Shown in pieces: positions 17,766 to 25,547 of a stretch of 64,000 nucleotides of DNA (positions are counted from its first letter, which is position 1; the number at the start of each line of letters is the position of its first letter). The notes under the pieces are model-generated. The model searched no databases. It worked only from the letters and a program-made list of their open reading frames with translations, and was not told where the DNA came from. This stretch comes from Segatella copri (GTDB lineage Bacteria > Bacteroidota > Bacteroidia > Bacteroidales > Bacteroidaceae), in the NCBI RefSeq assembly GCF_009494395.1, contig NZ_VZCB01000079.1:309795-373794 (forward strand). The letters are read 5' to 3'. The position numbers and the translations under genes are program-made.

Positions 17766-18890
17766 ATGATAAGAAGGAAACTACAAGAAACGATAGAGGC
17801 CAGAATGTTTGGTGGTAAAGCTATTATTATAATAGGTGCCAGACAAGTAGGAAAAAGTACGCTTTTCAAAATGATACTTGAAAAACGTACGGAACCTATA
17901 TTGCAATTAAACTGTGATGAGCCAGAAGTAAAAGAAATGCTATCCCAGGTGAATAGCCAAGAACTAAAATTGCTCATTGGCAAACACAAGATTGTCATGA
18001 TAGACGAGGCACAAAGAGTAGAAAACATAGGGCTAACCCTAAAATTGATTACTGACAACTTCCCTGAAGTACAATTACTGGTAACAGGCTCTTCCTCATT
18101 TGAATTACAAAACAAGCTCAATGAGCCACTGACCGGCAGAAAGTTTGAGTATCATCTCTTTCCATTGTCCACTGGTGAATTACTCGAATCTCAAGGCTTA
18201 CTTACAGTAAAGCAAACACTAGAGAATCGCCTCATCTATGGCTCATACCCAGATGTCATCAATCATACAAAAGATGCAAAAGACATCTTGTACAATCTGT
18301 CCAATAGTTATCTCTATAAGGACTTGCTCACCTTAGAGAGTATACGCCGACCTGCATTGCTTAGCAAGCTACTCACTGCTTTAGCACTGCAAGTTACTAG
18401 CGAAGTTTCATACAATGAGCTGGCACAGACAGTAGGTACGGACAGCAAAACCGTGGAAAAATATGTAGACTTGCTAGAAAAATGCTATATCATCTTCAAG
18501 CTAAATGGTTTTAGCAGAAACCTGCGCACAGAACTGAAACGAGCCAAGAAGTTTTACTTTTACGACAATGGTATCCGAAATGCCATATTGCAAAACTTTG
18601 CGCCTTTGGCCCTTCGACAAGATGTTGGTGCCTTGTGGGAGAACTTCGTTATCAGCGAAAGAATAAAAGCTAACCAGTATGAAGGAAGATATGTAAACAG
18701 CTATTTCTGGCGAACCAACCAACAGCAAGAGATAGACTACATCGAGGAAAGCGACGGACAGTTTACTCTCTTCGAAATGAAATGGAATCCAAAGAGAGCA
18801 AATACTCAGTTTCCTGCTTCCTTCCTAAACACATACGATGTGAAGGATAAAACAATCATCACTCCCGAGAATTGGCTAGAGCACCTATAA
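17766..18890 (+). CDS. AAA-family ATPase with DUF4143 C-terminal domain
   Basis: The start is MIRRKLQETIEARM at 17766, after the promoter; the frame is open further upstream but is preceded there by the -7 box. The protein has 374 residues and is cytoplasmic. Walker A is GARQVGKST (residues ~25-33) and Walker B is IVMIDEAQ. A sensor segment LLVTGSSSFEL follows, then a DUF4143 domain with a winged-helix-like middle part (YNELAQTVGTDSKTVEKYVDLLEKC) and a C-terminal nuclease-like fold (TNQQQEIDYIEE...FEMKW). This family is very common in Bacteroidales; its cellular role is unknown. It is not evidently linked to xylan use. Confidence 0.88.
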   Translation: MIRRKLQETIEARMFGGKAIIIIGARQVGKSTLFKMILEKRTEPILQLNCDEPEVKEMLSQVNSQELKLLIGKHKIVMIDEAQRVENIGLTLKLITDNFPEVQLLVTGSSSFELQNKLNEPLTGRKFEYHLFPLSTGELLESQGLLTVKQTLENRLIYGSYPDVINHTKDAKDILYNLSNSYLYKDLLTLESIRRPALLSKLLTALALQVTSEVSYNELAQTVGTDSKTVEKYVDLLEKCYIIFKLNGFSRNLRTELKRAKKFYFYDNGIRNAILQNFAPLALRQDVGALWENFVISERIKANQYEGRYVNSYFWRTNQQQEIDYIEESDGQFTLFEMKWNPKRANTQFPASFLNTYDVKDKTIITPENWLEHL

Positions 18891-18902
18891 GAAACAAAAA
18901 AG

Positions 18903-18950
18903 TCCTTTCACCTATCTGAAATGCAAGAAGATAGATGAAAGGTGAAAGGA
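18903..18950. terminator. Bidirectional terminator between convergent genes
   Basis: Arms TCCTTTCACC (18903-18912) and GGTGAAAGGA (18941-18950), with inner pairing CTATCT/AGATAG, lie between the ATPase stop and the esterase stop. Confidence 0.75.
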
Positions 18951-18993
18951 CATCTAAACAACAAAACTATTTTTATTTTATCACAAAACCTAA

Positions 18994-21228
18994 CTACTTC
19001 ATCACAATTTTTCTACCCTTGTGAATAAAGATTCCGCTTGTAGGATGGCTGACACGTACGCCCTGAAGCGTATAGTAAGCATCATCCTGCTGGGAAGGCT
19101 GGGCTACTACCGATGGCTGGGTGATGCCAGTAGACTGGTAAGCATCATTGGCAAGATAATAGCTTGGTCCCTGCCAGTTGGTATTCCAGCCCTGAATATG
19201 CTTGGCTGAGAAATCGGCATTGGCAATGAGGTTCTCGGATGTTCCTTCCTTCACCAGCACGAGGTCGTCAATATCGAGTGTGCCACCATATTTGCCAAAT
19301 ACAAACTGGAAGGTATCCAGAGGGAAGTTGGCAGTGAAGTTCCAGGTAAGCGTCTTCCAGCCGCCAGCCTCAATAGGATAGGCTGCCAGATACTGCACAT
19401 CATCGCTTCCACCCCACTGGTTCTTGTTGTCACTTGCATTCCAGATAGGCCAGAAACCGAGTTCTGCGCAATCGGCAGAAGTTCGCACCTTCATGGTAAG
19501 TGAATATCTGGCACCCTTCTCTAAAGCCTGAGGCAAAGTATAGATTGCCTGACGATCCCAGAGGTTTTCGCCAGCCGTACTCTCGTAACGGATGAAATAG
19601 TTGCGCTTCTCGGCAGGAGTAACACCCAGGATGTCGAGCATCACGTCGGCATAACGCTTACCAAACATACGATAGCCCTCTGCTGTGAAATGGAGTCGGT
19701 CGCTCTGCAGAGGACAATCCTTGGAAGAAACGACATGAGCTGTAGGAATCGTAGCTGTGATATTGTCGATAATCGCATTATGTCCCCAGCAGGCAGCGTT
19801 CTGGTCTTTCTGTCCCAACTCACCAACGAGCAGAGGCACATTCTTGGCATCAAGTCCTAAATCGGCAAGCATATCCTCATAAATCTTCTTTACCTTAGAA
19901 GGCCAGGTCTGATCGCAGTTATTGGTTTCGCCCTGATGCAGGAGAATACCTTTGATGACACCACTCTTCTGTGCAATCTTAGCCAACTCGATAAGACGGC
20001 CGTAAGGATTACCACCATACTCCTTGGCATAATTGCGGAGCCAGTCGGCAGTATTGACATCATTGAGATAAGACTGATACTTATCCTTATCAAAGAGATC
20101 GATGCTTGCTCCGCCTACAGCTACGGTGATGGTTCCCACCTTCACCTCGTCAGACAGATTATCTACCATCTTTCTTCCGAAATAATCTACTACCGACAGA
20201 CGGGTGTAAGGACGAGCCTGAGGCGGAGTAGCCGTATGCCATTTGCCTTTTGTCCATCCGGCATTGGCATTATCGAGCGTATACATTGCCATGAAACGAG
20301 GGTTCACACCTGTCTTGTCCTGCGCCTCGATGGCAGCATTTCCCTCCATGTTCGACTGTCCGAAACAGAGATAAATCTGAAAATTAGGATCTGGAGTAGA
20401 ATGCTGGTTCAACCGATGACGCTTGAAGAAGTTCCATAGCTCCTGGGTAGAATTTACACCATTAGGATCATTGGAATGCCAATGTCCCTTACCGTCGATA
20501 GAAATAAGGTTCACTTCTACATCATTGTTCACATTATTATATATAGTACGGGTAGCATTGGCAGTTTTTCTGCTGGAAGGATAAGGGCGAACCACCTGCG
20601 GATTGTTTGCATCGCAACCCTCGTAGGCAGCCCACTTCTTTACATATTCCTCAATGCTAGGATAACCGCCAGCCATGTGAGAAGGATCGCCCGTATATTT
20701 GAACACATCATCACCGGTTCCGTGAATATGCATGATAGGCACCTTGCGGTTAGCTTTAGGCTGCTTACCTATGTCCACACCGCTCACAGGTCCGAAGGCA
20801 GCAATCTGATCACCAATCGTTTCCAGGCAATGATAACCCAGCCAGCTACCCATAGAGAAACCGGAAAGATAGATTCGGTTCTTGTCCACATGGTGCTGGT
20901 TTATCATTTCTTTGATGACAGTCTCCACAAACTTCACATCAGAAGTACCGTTAGTGTCCCACATCTTGTTATTACCCAACGGATAAGTAACGATAAAACC
21001 CTCCTTATCAGCCATCGCATTCCATTGGGTCTGCTTCTGCTGATATTCAGGGTCCTGGTTCATACCATGCAGAGAAATCACCAGAGCTGGTGATTTCTCT
21101 ACATTTAGAGGAATGTAGGTATAGGTTTTACGAATGCCCGAACCTACAGTTATCGTCTCCCAACTCTGTGCCGGCAATTGGAGGCAAATCGCCAGGAGAA
21201 TCATAAAGAGAGAAAAAGTTTTCTTCAT
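18994..21228 (-). CDS. Bifunctional CE1-CE6 esterase with CBM and C-terminal tail
   Basis: This is a 744-residue secreted protein (signal ~1-20). Residues ~22-270 are a CE1/PHB-depolymerase-like hydrolase with GFSMGS (nucleophile serine) and a late histidine in GKGHWHS. Residues ~280-530 are a CE6 SGNH domain with [19 protein letters not shown] and DRLHFTAEG. Residues ~535-690 are a CBM4/9-like module almost matching one in the Xyn10 at 25548 (ASDNKNQWGG, FTANFP, FQFVFGK). The end YTLQGVRV...GIFIHKGRKIV is a Prevotella C-terminal tail. The domain order is reversed relative to the esterase at 10438. Its start codon overlaps the stop of the 309-residue gene (TAATG), so the two are translationally coupled. 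Confidence 0.88.
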   Translation of the reverse strand: MKKTFSLFMILLAICLQLPAQSWETITVGSGIRKTYTYIPLNVEKSPALVISLHGMNQDPEYQQKQTQWNAMADKEGFIVTYPLGNNKMWDTNGTSDVKFVETVIKEMINQHHVDKNRIYLSGFSMGSWLGYHCLETIGDQIAAFGPVSGVDIGKQPKANRKVPIMHIHGTGDDVFKYTGDPSHMAGGYPSIEEYVKKWAAYEGCDANNPQVVRPYPSSRKTANATRTIYNNVNNDVEVNLISIDGKGHWHSNDPNGVNSTQELWNFFKRHRLNQHSTPDPNFQIYLCFGQSNMEGNAAIEAQDKTGVNPRFMAMYTLDNANAGWTKGKWHTATPPQARPYTRLSVVDYFGRKMVDNLSDEVKVGTITVAVGGASIDLFDKDKYQSYLNDVNTADWLRNYAKEYGGNPYGRLIELAKIAQKSGVIKGILLHQGETNNCDQTWPSKVKKIYEDMLADLGLDAKNVPLLVGELGQKDQNAACWGHNAIIDNITATIPTAHVVSSKDCPLQSDRLHFTAEGYRMFGKRYADVMLDILGVTPAEKRNYFIRYESTAGENLWDRQAIYTLPQALEKGARYSLTMKVRTSADCAELGFWPIWNASDNKNQWGGSDDVQYLAAYPIEAGGWKTLTWNFTANFPLDTFQFVFGKYGGTLDIDDLVLVKEGTSENLIANADFSAKHIQGWNTNWQGPSYYLANDAYQSTGITQPSVVAQPSQQDDAYYTLQGVRVSHPTSGIFIHKGRKIVMK

Positions 21229-22157
21229 TATTTAACAATCACTTTCTTACCATTCTTGATGACAATACCCTTATAGTTCTTACCAACCTGCTGACCAGCG
21301 AGGTTGAAGCACTTGCCATCCTGGGCAACCTTCAGATTCTCTACCTTAGAAATACCGGTAGTTGTATCAACCAACCAGGCACCGAGGACTGATACCTGAG
21401 CAGGTTTATTTTCAGCGTCGGTATACTGGATACCCACGTTCTTGATGACTCCACCATCCTTGGTGGTGAAAGTAATCTCATCGCTGCCATTGAATGAAGG
21501 CCACTCAGAACCCTCCTCGTAATCTACACACATATGAACATTTGTGGCTGGCTCAGCCAGTTTCACCTTGACTGTAACATTACTCTTGCCTTCCAAACCT
21601 TTGATAGGGAGCTGTTGATACAGTTGATTGAAAGAAACTACACCCTTATAAGCTACGGTGTTATCAGTACCTGCCCAACCGGTGAAGGAGGCATTAATCT
21701 TCTTTTCTGTACCATCAGCTGCAACCAAAGTCATCTTCTTTACCTTCAGGTTCGCTTCCACAGCATCGGTATGCTGTACAGATACACCAACGATGTAAGG
21801 ATGCTCCTGATCGAAAGAAAGTTCAAACTTCTTGGTAGCTCCATCGCCCACAGCACGACCATAAGCAGGAGTAGCATCACCTTCAGCATCAGCAGAAGCC
21901 TTCCAAGTATAGTTCACCTGGAAGTTGGCAGGAAGCGGTTCTTCGAACTCGAGGATATACTTAGGATAATCTGCAGAGTTGACCTTGCAGGCGAACTCTG
22001 CTGCACCCCACTGCTTGGAGACAGTGAAGTCATAAACGTCAGCATCGTAGGCAAAACCTGCATTCCAACCACCACCCAAAACAAGAGGAGTCTCTGTCTG
22101 AGCATTTACACTTACAGCCATGAAAGCTGCTACAATCAAAGTAAATAACTTTTTCAT
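21228..22157 (-). CDS. Uncharacterised secreted protein coupled to the CE1-CE6 esterase
   Basis: This 309-residue protein has signal peptide 1-20 (ending VNAQ). It contains two beta-rich parts (LGGGWNAGFAYDADVYDF...; IKGLEGKSNVTVKVKLAEP...NVHMCVDYEEGSEWPSF) and a C-terminal tail GKCFNLAGQQVGKNYKGIV ending in GKKVIVK, the same style as the tails of the esterase and GH5. No catalytic motif is seen. The beta-sandwich look suggests a carbohydrate-binding protein, but the family was not recognised. It is the first gene of the esterase operon, and its promoter carries one of the best operator matches, so co-regulation with xylan genes is well supported. Confidence 0.75.
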   Translation of the reverse strand: MKKLFTLIVAAFMAVSVNAQTETPLVLGGGWNAGFAYDADVYDFTVSKQWGAAEFACKVNSADYPKYILEFEEPLPANFQVNYTWKASADAEGDATPAYGRAVGDGATKKFELSFDQEHPYIVGVSVQHTDAVEANLKVKKMTLVAADGTEKKINASFTGWAGTDNTVAYKGVVSFNQLYQQLPIKGLEGKSNVTVKVKLAEPATNVHMCVDYEEGSEWPSFNGSDEITFTTKDGGVIKNVGIQYTDAENKPAQVSVLGAWLVDTTTGISKVENLKVAQDGKCFNLAGQQVGKNYKGIVIKNGKKVIVK

Positions 22158-22226
22158 AAGCTTTACAATTTGTTATTAAGTTAATAAATCATGTTATAAG
22201 ATTGAGATGTTTCTCAAATCTGTTGG

Positions 22227-22291
22227 CAAAGATAGTATAAAAAGTCGGTTAAAACATTATGTGGTGTAACAAATACTTTGTGAGAAGTACC
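22227..22291 (-). promoter_or_regulatory. Promoter and candidate HTCS operator of the esterase operon
   Basis: The minus-strand -7 box TATCTTTG is at 22227-22234. The 17-mer TGTAACAAATACTTTGT is at 22265-22281, 31 nt upstream, with a second half-site GTACC at 22287, 21 bp from GTAAC at 22266. Confidence 0.65.
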
Positions 22292-22380
22292 AAATAGGTT
22301 TGATAGCCAACATTATAACGAAAATGATACACCATCAAACCTATTTGAAGAGGAAATCAGGAAAAGTCAAATAAACAAAT

Positions 22381-22504
22381 ATTCCAGATTCCCCAAATGT
22401 TTTTACCCAAAATATTCCAGATTCCCCAAATGTTTTTGCCCAAAATGTTCCAGATTCCCCAAATGTTTTTACCCAAAACATTCCAGATTCCCCAAATGTT
22501 TAGT
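22381..22504. repeat. Four tandem 33-bp repeats
   Basis: Units begin at 22381, 22414, 22447 and 22480 (core ATTCCAGATTCCCCAAATG then a T-run and ACCCAAAA). Units are almost identical and the last is cut short. They lie between the DUF6057-like stop and the promoter of the 309-residue gene. This explains most of the 376-bp gap at 22158-22533. Confidence 0.9.
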
Positions 22505-22533
22505 CAAAACAGAGGAAAAATATACAGATGAGC

Positions 22534-23793
22534 CTAATACATCACATCCTTCTCTGGGAAGCTATGGGATAGCGGACCATAGAGGGGATGAGCATCCAAA
22601 AGCTTGACACTGCGGGTGAGAGGAAGCACATCCTCCGCCCATTGGCGATAGAAGGTGGCATCATGCAAGATGTAGAGATACTTGCGCGCCAACTGATCAT
22701 GGCCACTCACCAGTTCGGTCTCGGCAAGACGCTTCAGCATTCTGCCACTCTGATTGCCATTGGCAATAAGCTGTTTAAACTCGAAGGCATATCGGCGAGA
22801 AGCATTCACCAAGCCCAACTGGAAGAAGAGGTCACTCTTCATGCAGATATTGATGGGATGATCCAGCTTGCCATACGAAGCCATAAACTGGCGCATCCCC
22901 TCATCACTCAATGCCCCCGTCTTCCATTGCGCCAACTTCACAGCCGCCTCGCTCGCCGTAGCCATCGGAGCCTTCTTAGCAGCCTTGTCCAAGATGGCAT
23001 GCCAATCCTGTCGGCGCACCAACATGCTATACTCCATCTGCTCATACACATCAGAAGTATACCACTCATGAGGGAAGAACGCCGTAGGATCGCGCAGATA
23101 ATCAATGCCACGAAACACACGAGCCTTGGGATAAGGCAGCATTCTGGCACTTTCCAACTGCACAAACAAGCCTACCACCAGCACAGCCACCAAGCCCATC
23201 GCCCAGTTCTGCTTATCCTTCTGCCTGCACAAGGCATAAACCACCAAGCCCACTGCCGCCCATATCGCCATCGGTCCCACTAGCCAATAGCCCAAAGTGA
23301 GCAATAGCAGCAGATAAATAATGGCAGGTCTCCAAGCCGAGAAGATGTTACTAGGCATCAGCAGCAACATAGCCTCAGTAAGCAGCAAAGCCATAGGCAC
23401 AGTAGTCATCACATCCTTATCGCCCATGACCGCCCACATCACAATAGGCGGCAGAAACGACAGGAGATAACATCTCATACCGTCCTTACAGCCCATCCTT
23501 CTCATCAAGAGCCAGGTGATCCGTTGCAAGCCGCCCATGAGTAGCGCCAGGAGCAAGGCGCCCAGCGGCAGATTGTTATAGCACTGCACCAGCATCTCAG
23601 CCAAATAGCGAGCCACGCCACCTGGTTCTGCCAGTCTATCCATCAGATAATCCCCATTCCATAAGAAGAGCTGCATCTGCTCATGATAAGCCAATGCGCA
23701 GGGATAGGCATATCGCAAGAAGATGTACAGGGCAGCCATGAAGCCAGCCGCCACCATCCATCGGCTTCTATCATTATTCTTCGTATCTTTCAT
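22534..23793 (-). CDS. DUF6057-like multi-spanning membrane protein
   Basis: This is a 419-residue protein. The N-terminal ~230 residues hold about six to seven hydrophobic segments (AGFMAALYIFLRYAY, GALLLALLMGGL, TTVPMALLLTEAMLLLM, YLLLLLTLGYWLVG, ...). The C-terminal ~190 residues are soluble and helical, with tetratricopeptide-like pairs (FFQLGLVNASRRYAFEF, ELVSGHDQLARKYLYIL). It resembles the DUF6057 proteins of Bacteroidales, whose function is unknown. It starts 27 bp after the CxxCH lipoprotein and is the second gene of that operon. Membrane topology is read from hydrophobicity by eye. Confidence 0.7.
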   Translation of the reverse strand: MKDTKNNDRSRWMVAAGFMAALYIFLRYAYPCALAYHEQMQLFLWNGDYLMDRLAEPGGVARYLAEMLVQCYNNLPLGALLLALLMGGLQRITWLLMRRMGCKDGMRCYLLSFLPPIVMWAVMGDKDVMTTVPMALLLTEAMLLLMPSNIFSAWRPAIIYLLLLLTLGYWLVGPMAIWAAVGLVVYALCRQKDKQNWAMGLVAVLVVGLFVQLESARMLPYPKARVFRGIDYLRDPTAFFPHEWYTSDVYEQMEYSMLVRRQDWHAILDKAAKKAPMATASEAAVKLAQWKTGALSDEGMRQFMASYGKLDHPINICMKSDLFFQLGLVNASRRYAFEFKQLIANGNQSGRMLKRLAETELVSGHDQLARKYLYILHDATFYRQWAEDVLPLTRSVKLLDAHPLYGPLSHSFPEKDVMY

Positions 23794-23820
23794 TTTCCTT
23801 ATACCTTATTATATATAGCA

Positions 23821-25281
23821 TTACTTAGCCACCCGCCATTCCATACGTTTAGGGTTGTTGATATGCCCAGGCATATCCTCTATCTCCACCTTGCGCAGCG
23901 TGAAGTCGGGCGTATTATATGAATACATGCGGCGCAGATTGTCCTCCCTAGGTCGGCGTTGCGGCAGGAGGAAAGGCTTGGTAGAATGGCCCTGCCTGTC
24001 CACGCTAGCCAGATAGATGCGAGTATACAGGCCGTCCTCTCGCCTACTGGTAAAGAGATACCATCCGCCACTCTTGCTCCAGTTGTGGAAACTGTCAGAG
24101 TCATCACTGTTGGCAGCGTCCAGGGCATGAGCCTTGCCAGTCTTCAAGTCTAGCAGCCATAGGTCAGCCTCCGGATGCCAGATAGAGAAGTAGCCATAAT
24201 CCAGCGTGGTAAACATCAGATATCTGCCATCGTATGACGGACGAGGCCAAGTGATGCTCTTGCCCAAAGCCACCGCACTGATGAGCGTATCCACCTTTTC
24301 GCCCAGCTTGCCCGTCTTGGCATCGAAGCCCACACGGCAGAGGCTATATCGGCTCTCACGGAAATGCAGCTTCGGATCTCTGAAAGGCGCGGTGATATAA
24401 TAGAGCCACTTACCGTCTGGCGAAAACACAGGGCAGTTCTCCAGATTCTCCTTGGTGGCAAAGCGAGCATCCACCATCGCCTCATGCGTCTCGGGATTGT
24501 AGATGAAGATGTCAGAGCTCATATCGAAATACTCGATGCGCTTCTTAGCCTGAGAATGAAAATACTGCTGCGTATCATTGGTGCTGAAGGCGATAAACTT
24601 GCCCGATGGATGCCAACAAGGGAACACCATCGGACCGCCCACCTCCAGATTCTTCGACTTCATCCAGTCGTCCTTGCCCTGATGGCGAATCAAGGTAGCA
24701 CCCTTCTCGCCACGGATATGCAGCGTAAACTCATCGGGATTGGTGGCATTGGCGGTATGACAATTCACACAACTGCCCGGCACCTCGGTGGTGCGATAGA
24801 TGGCAAACTCATCAAAGTTGGAGAGGCAACGCTGGAAGAGTCCCTGCATACCATAGAGCTCATAGCCAGGAGCTACCATGCGATAAGTGACGCCCCACTC
24901 CTTCATCCTCTGCTTATCCACGAAGATGTCAAAAGGCTTGAATTGTCTCCACTGTCCGTCCTTCTTGGCGACAACAGTAAGGGTCAGTTTTCCGCCCCGA
25001 TTATCACGTAGCAGTTGATGCCATTGTTCGATGTCAAACTCCGCATCCTCTCCCGATGTCTCCATCGCTCCCTTTCTGGATCCCTTTATCTGTACCGACA
25101 TAGCCGTATATCCCTCATCTTCCATGCAGAAGTTGAGCGGAGCGATATTGGCAGGCACGGTAACGCCCACGTAGTCGGGATAGATGGCAGGCAACTGGCT
25201 CACCATCGTTATGTCATGTGGCTTTTGTGAGCAGCCCACCAGCAGCAGGCAGCCCATCAGCAAATAATATATCTTTTTCAT
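23821..25281 (-). CDS. Lipoprotein with CxxCH haem-binding motif and TolB-like beta-propeller
   Basis: The start is MKKIYYLLMGCLLLVGC at 25281, giving a lipobox with Cys17; the 486-residue protein is exported and lipid-anchored. Residues ~20-165 are a beta-rich region. C171-V-N-C174-H175 is a c-type haem attachment motif. Residues ~190-470 contain PD40/TolB-like propeller repeats (GKFIAFSTNDTQQYF, FSPDGKWLYYI, YDGRYLMFTTLDYG, GGWYLFTSRREDG). Similar Bacteroidales proteins are often labelled cytochrome-biogenesis or TolB-like without a proven role. The promoter carries a 16-17 base match to the xylan operator and its -7 box is only 5 nt from the ATG, so the mRNA is nearly leaderless. Confidence 0.8.
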   Translation of the reverse strand: MKKIYYLLMGCLLLVGCSQKPHDITMVSQLPAIYPDYVGVTVPANIAPLNFCMEDEGYTAMSVQIKGSRKGAMETSGEDAEFDIEQWHQLLRDNRGGKLTLTVVAKKDGQWRQFKPFDIFVDKQRMKEWGVTYRMVAPGYELYGMQGLFQRCLSNFDEFAIYRTTEVPGSCVNCHTANATNPDEFTLHIRGEKGATLIRHQGKDDWMKSKNLEVGGPMVFPCWHPSGKFIAFSTNDTQQYFHSQAKKRIEYFDMSSDIFIYNPETHEAMVDARFATKENLENCPVFSPDGKWLYYITAPFRDPKLHFRESRYSLCRVGFDAKTGKLGEKVDTLISAVALGKSITWPRPSYDGRYLMFTTLDYGYFSIWHPEADLWLLDLKTGKAHALDAANSDDSDSFHNWSKSGGWYLFTSRREDGLYTRIYLASVDRQGHSTKPFLLPQRRPREDNLRRMYSYNTPDFTLRKVEIEDMPGHINNPKRMEWRVAK

Positions 25282-25286
25282 GTATA

Positions 25287-25341
25287 CAAAGATACATCTT
25301 TCCCCTGAAACACCCTTTGCGTCATGTAACAAATACTTTAT
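25287..25341 (-). promoter_or_regulatory. Promoter and candidate HTCS operator of the CxxCH lipoprotein operon
   Basis: The minus-strand -7 box TATCTTTG is at 25287-25294. The 17-mer TGTAACAAATACTTTAT, identical to the consensus, is at 25325-25341, 31 nt upstream. The start codon is at 25279-25281, so transcription should begin at or within a few bases of the ATG. Confidence 0.65.
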
Positions 25342-25376
25342 CTGGATTGAAATTATGCAGCCAAATTAAAGATTTT

Positions 25377-25433
25377 GGCACGAAAACGCACTTTTTCTCG
25401 AAAAAAGAGTGAGAAAAAGTGCGTTTTCGTGCC
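25377..25433. repeat. Perfect 23-bp inverted repeat
   Basis: Arms at 25377-25399 and 25411-25433 are exact complements (core CGAAAACGCACTTTTTCTC) around an 11-nt loop. It lies upstream of the CxxCH operon promoter and just beyond the xus operon terminator. Confidence 0.85.
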
Positions 25434-25445
25434 ATTTTAAGTAAA

Positions 25446-25480
25446 AAGGTTGACCGTGTCATCACAACACAGCCAACCTT
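25446..25480 (-). terminator. Terminator of the xus operon
   Basis: AAGGTTG...CAACCTT with inner GTGT/ACAC pairing; on the minus strand it is followed by TTTTTAC. It lies 68 bp beyond the xylanase stop. Confidence 0.75.
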
Positions 25481-25547
25481 AACGACTAACATCTTTTTTC
25501 GGTTAATCTTTGTATGATAAACCTAAAACTAATGTCTTTTAGAGTAT

